DNA of 64,000 nt, from positions 12,267,723 through 12,331,722 of the forward strand of contig CM022677.1 of assembly GCA_012295275.1 (NCBI GenBank), written 5' to 3'. Of the stretch, positions 63,351 through 64,000 are shown piece by piece. Made by a program: the position numbers and the translations under genes. The notes under the pieces are model-generated. The model was not told the DNA's origin. It saw only the letters and a program-made list of their open reading frames with translations, and ran no database searches. Source of the DNA: Chrysomallon squamiferum (taxonomy: Eukaryota > Mollusca > Gastropoda > Neomphalida > Peltospiridae). Positions within the stretch are counted from its first letter, which is position 1. Each line of letters begins with the position of its first letter.

Positions 63351-64000
63351 TTTCTTTTTTTTCAGAGCTGACGTTTTCAGATGTATTGGTAAATTCCTGG
63401 ACAATAATAAGCAACTTATTCTAGTTTGAGTTGTAAGCTTTGTGGTTTTATTTGGTATATTAATATAAATTATAAGAAGAAAGAAAAAGTAGGTTAAAAA
63501 AAAATAACAACACCGTTTATTTGAAATTTACGGTGAACGATTGGCTAATAATAAATAAATAAATAAATAAATAAAAGAAGAACCACATCGATTTATAATT
63601 TTTTATTTTATTTGTTTTGAACATTAATTTAATATCTTTTTTTTTTTTTTTTTTAGTATCTTATTTGCGGAAAAATGCGGGATGATTTCGGTCTTAGCAT
63701 ATTTACTTTCTTGTTGGATGTTCGAAGAATAGTCTACAGAATCGGGACAAAAAAGTTGCACAATGTATTTCATTTTGTGAAGGAGACAGGTATTACTATT
63801 TATTATTATAGTTGTTAATGTGTTTGGATGTTTTTCGTTTTATTTAATTATAATTTAAAAGTGATACACGTGATGGCAGCCATCTTATTTTGGAATAATA
63901 TTTATTTATTTATTTATTTTCAGTTTTTTTTGCAAATAACGACACTCGATTAGTAATACTAATGTGAACAGCATAAACAACGTCATATAAATAAGAAATC
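63340..64000. repeat. Inverted copy of 29515-30385, cut by window edge
   Basis: See the partner at 29515-30385. It keeps the exon-like block and the flanking GTATTACTATTTATTATTAT intron start, but lacks the local 203-bp duplication. Confidence 0.85.
63675..63789 (+). CDS. Possible first coding exon of an unidentified gene
   Basis: ATG at 63675 is open for 38 codons (MRDDFGLSIFTFLLDVRRIV then YRIGTKKLHNVFHFVKET) to a GTATTA donor in phase 1. The inverted paralogue at 29776-29894 ends in the same phase but its matching frame has a stop. The two protein readings differ strongly although the DNA aligns, so at least one carries an indel. Any further exons lie beyond the window. Unrecognised family. 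Confidence 0.3.

Overview
The window is AT-rich, microsatellite-dense animal nuclear DNA. Genes are split by introns with GT/AG junctions. A CAMSAP/Patronin CKK domain (an animal-specific family), calcium-binding-type EGF exons, RING-coiled coil-propeller (TRIM-like) genes and degenerate TTAGGG repeats all point to a metazoan. The lineage-expanded TRIM-like style and the repeat load suggest a mollusc, perhaps a gastropod, but that is inference. A run of exactly 200 N at 24944-25143 is an assembly gap. LAYOUT. The dominant structure is a large imperfect inverted duplication. A left arm (about 1-14780, probably continuing off the window) is mirrored by a right arm (about 39410-57170) around a spacer of roughly 24.6 kb. 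Read from outside inward, each arm carries (i) exons of an EGF-repeat gene running outward, (ii) a decayed CAMSAP gene running inward, and (iii) an apparently intact two-exon RING-coiled coil-propeller gene running outward, so the two TRIM-like genes diverge across the spacer. The CAMSAP copies share a premature stop and frameshifts, so they are pseudogenes. Each TRIM-like copy is open over 585-586 codons once one GT/AG intron is removed. SPACER. It holds a signal-peptide-bearing exon of a secreted protein (15713-16599), a set of (GA)n-tailed direct duplications (18.2-22.0 kb), a degenerate telomere-like tract (22.6-23.0 kb), a third and more N-terminal CAMSAP pseudogene on the minus strand (about 27.7-28.7 kb) with further unassigned exon-like segments (25.2-29.9 kb), a 263-bp element with an 8-bp target-site duplication (31.16-31.42 kb), and a 93-bp tandem repeat carrying TGACGTCA sites (36.2 kb). 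RIGHT FLANK (57.2-64 kb). It holds terminal exons of the EGF-type gene with a polyadenylation signal, a 99-bp tandem duplication, two arrays of one degenerate satellite in opposite orientations (60.3-61.0 and 62.6-63.4 kb), and a terminal segment (63.36-64 kb) that is an inverted copy of 29.5-30.4 kb. HOW IT FITS. The only complete genes I can support are the two TRIM-like genes, predicted E3 ubiquitin ligases. They differ at about 7% of bases in their first coding exon, whereas the 3' flank right after their stop codons differs at about 1%. That pattern fits patchy sequence exchange between the arms. All identities quoted are hand counts over short stretches.
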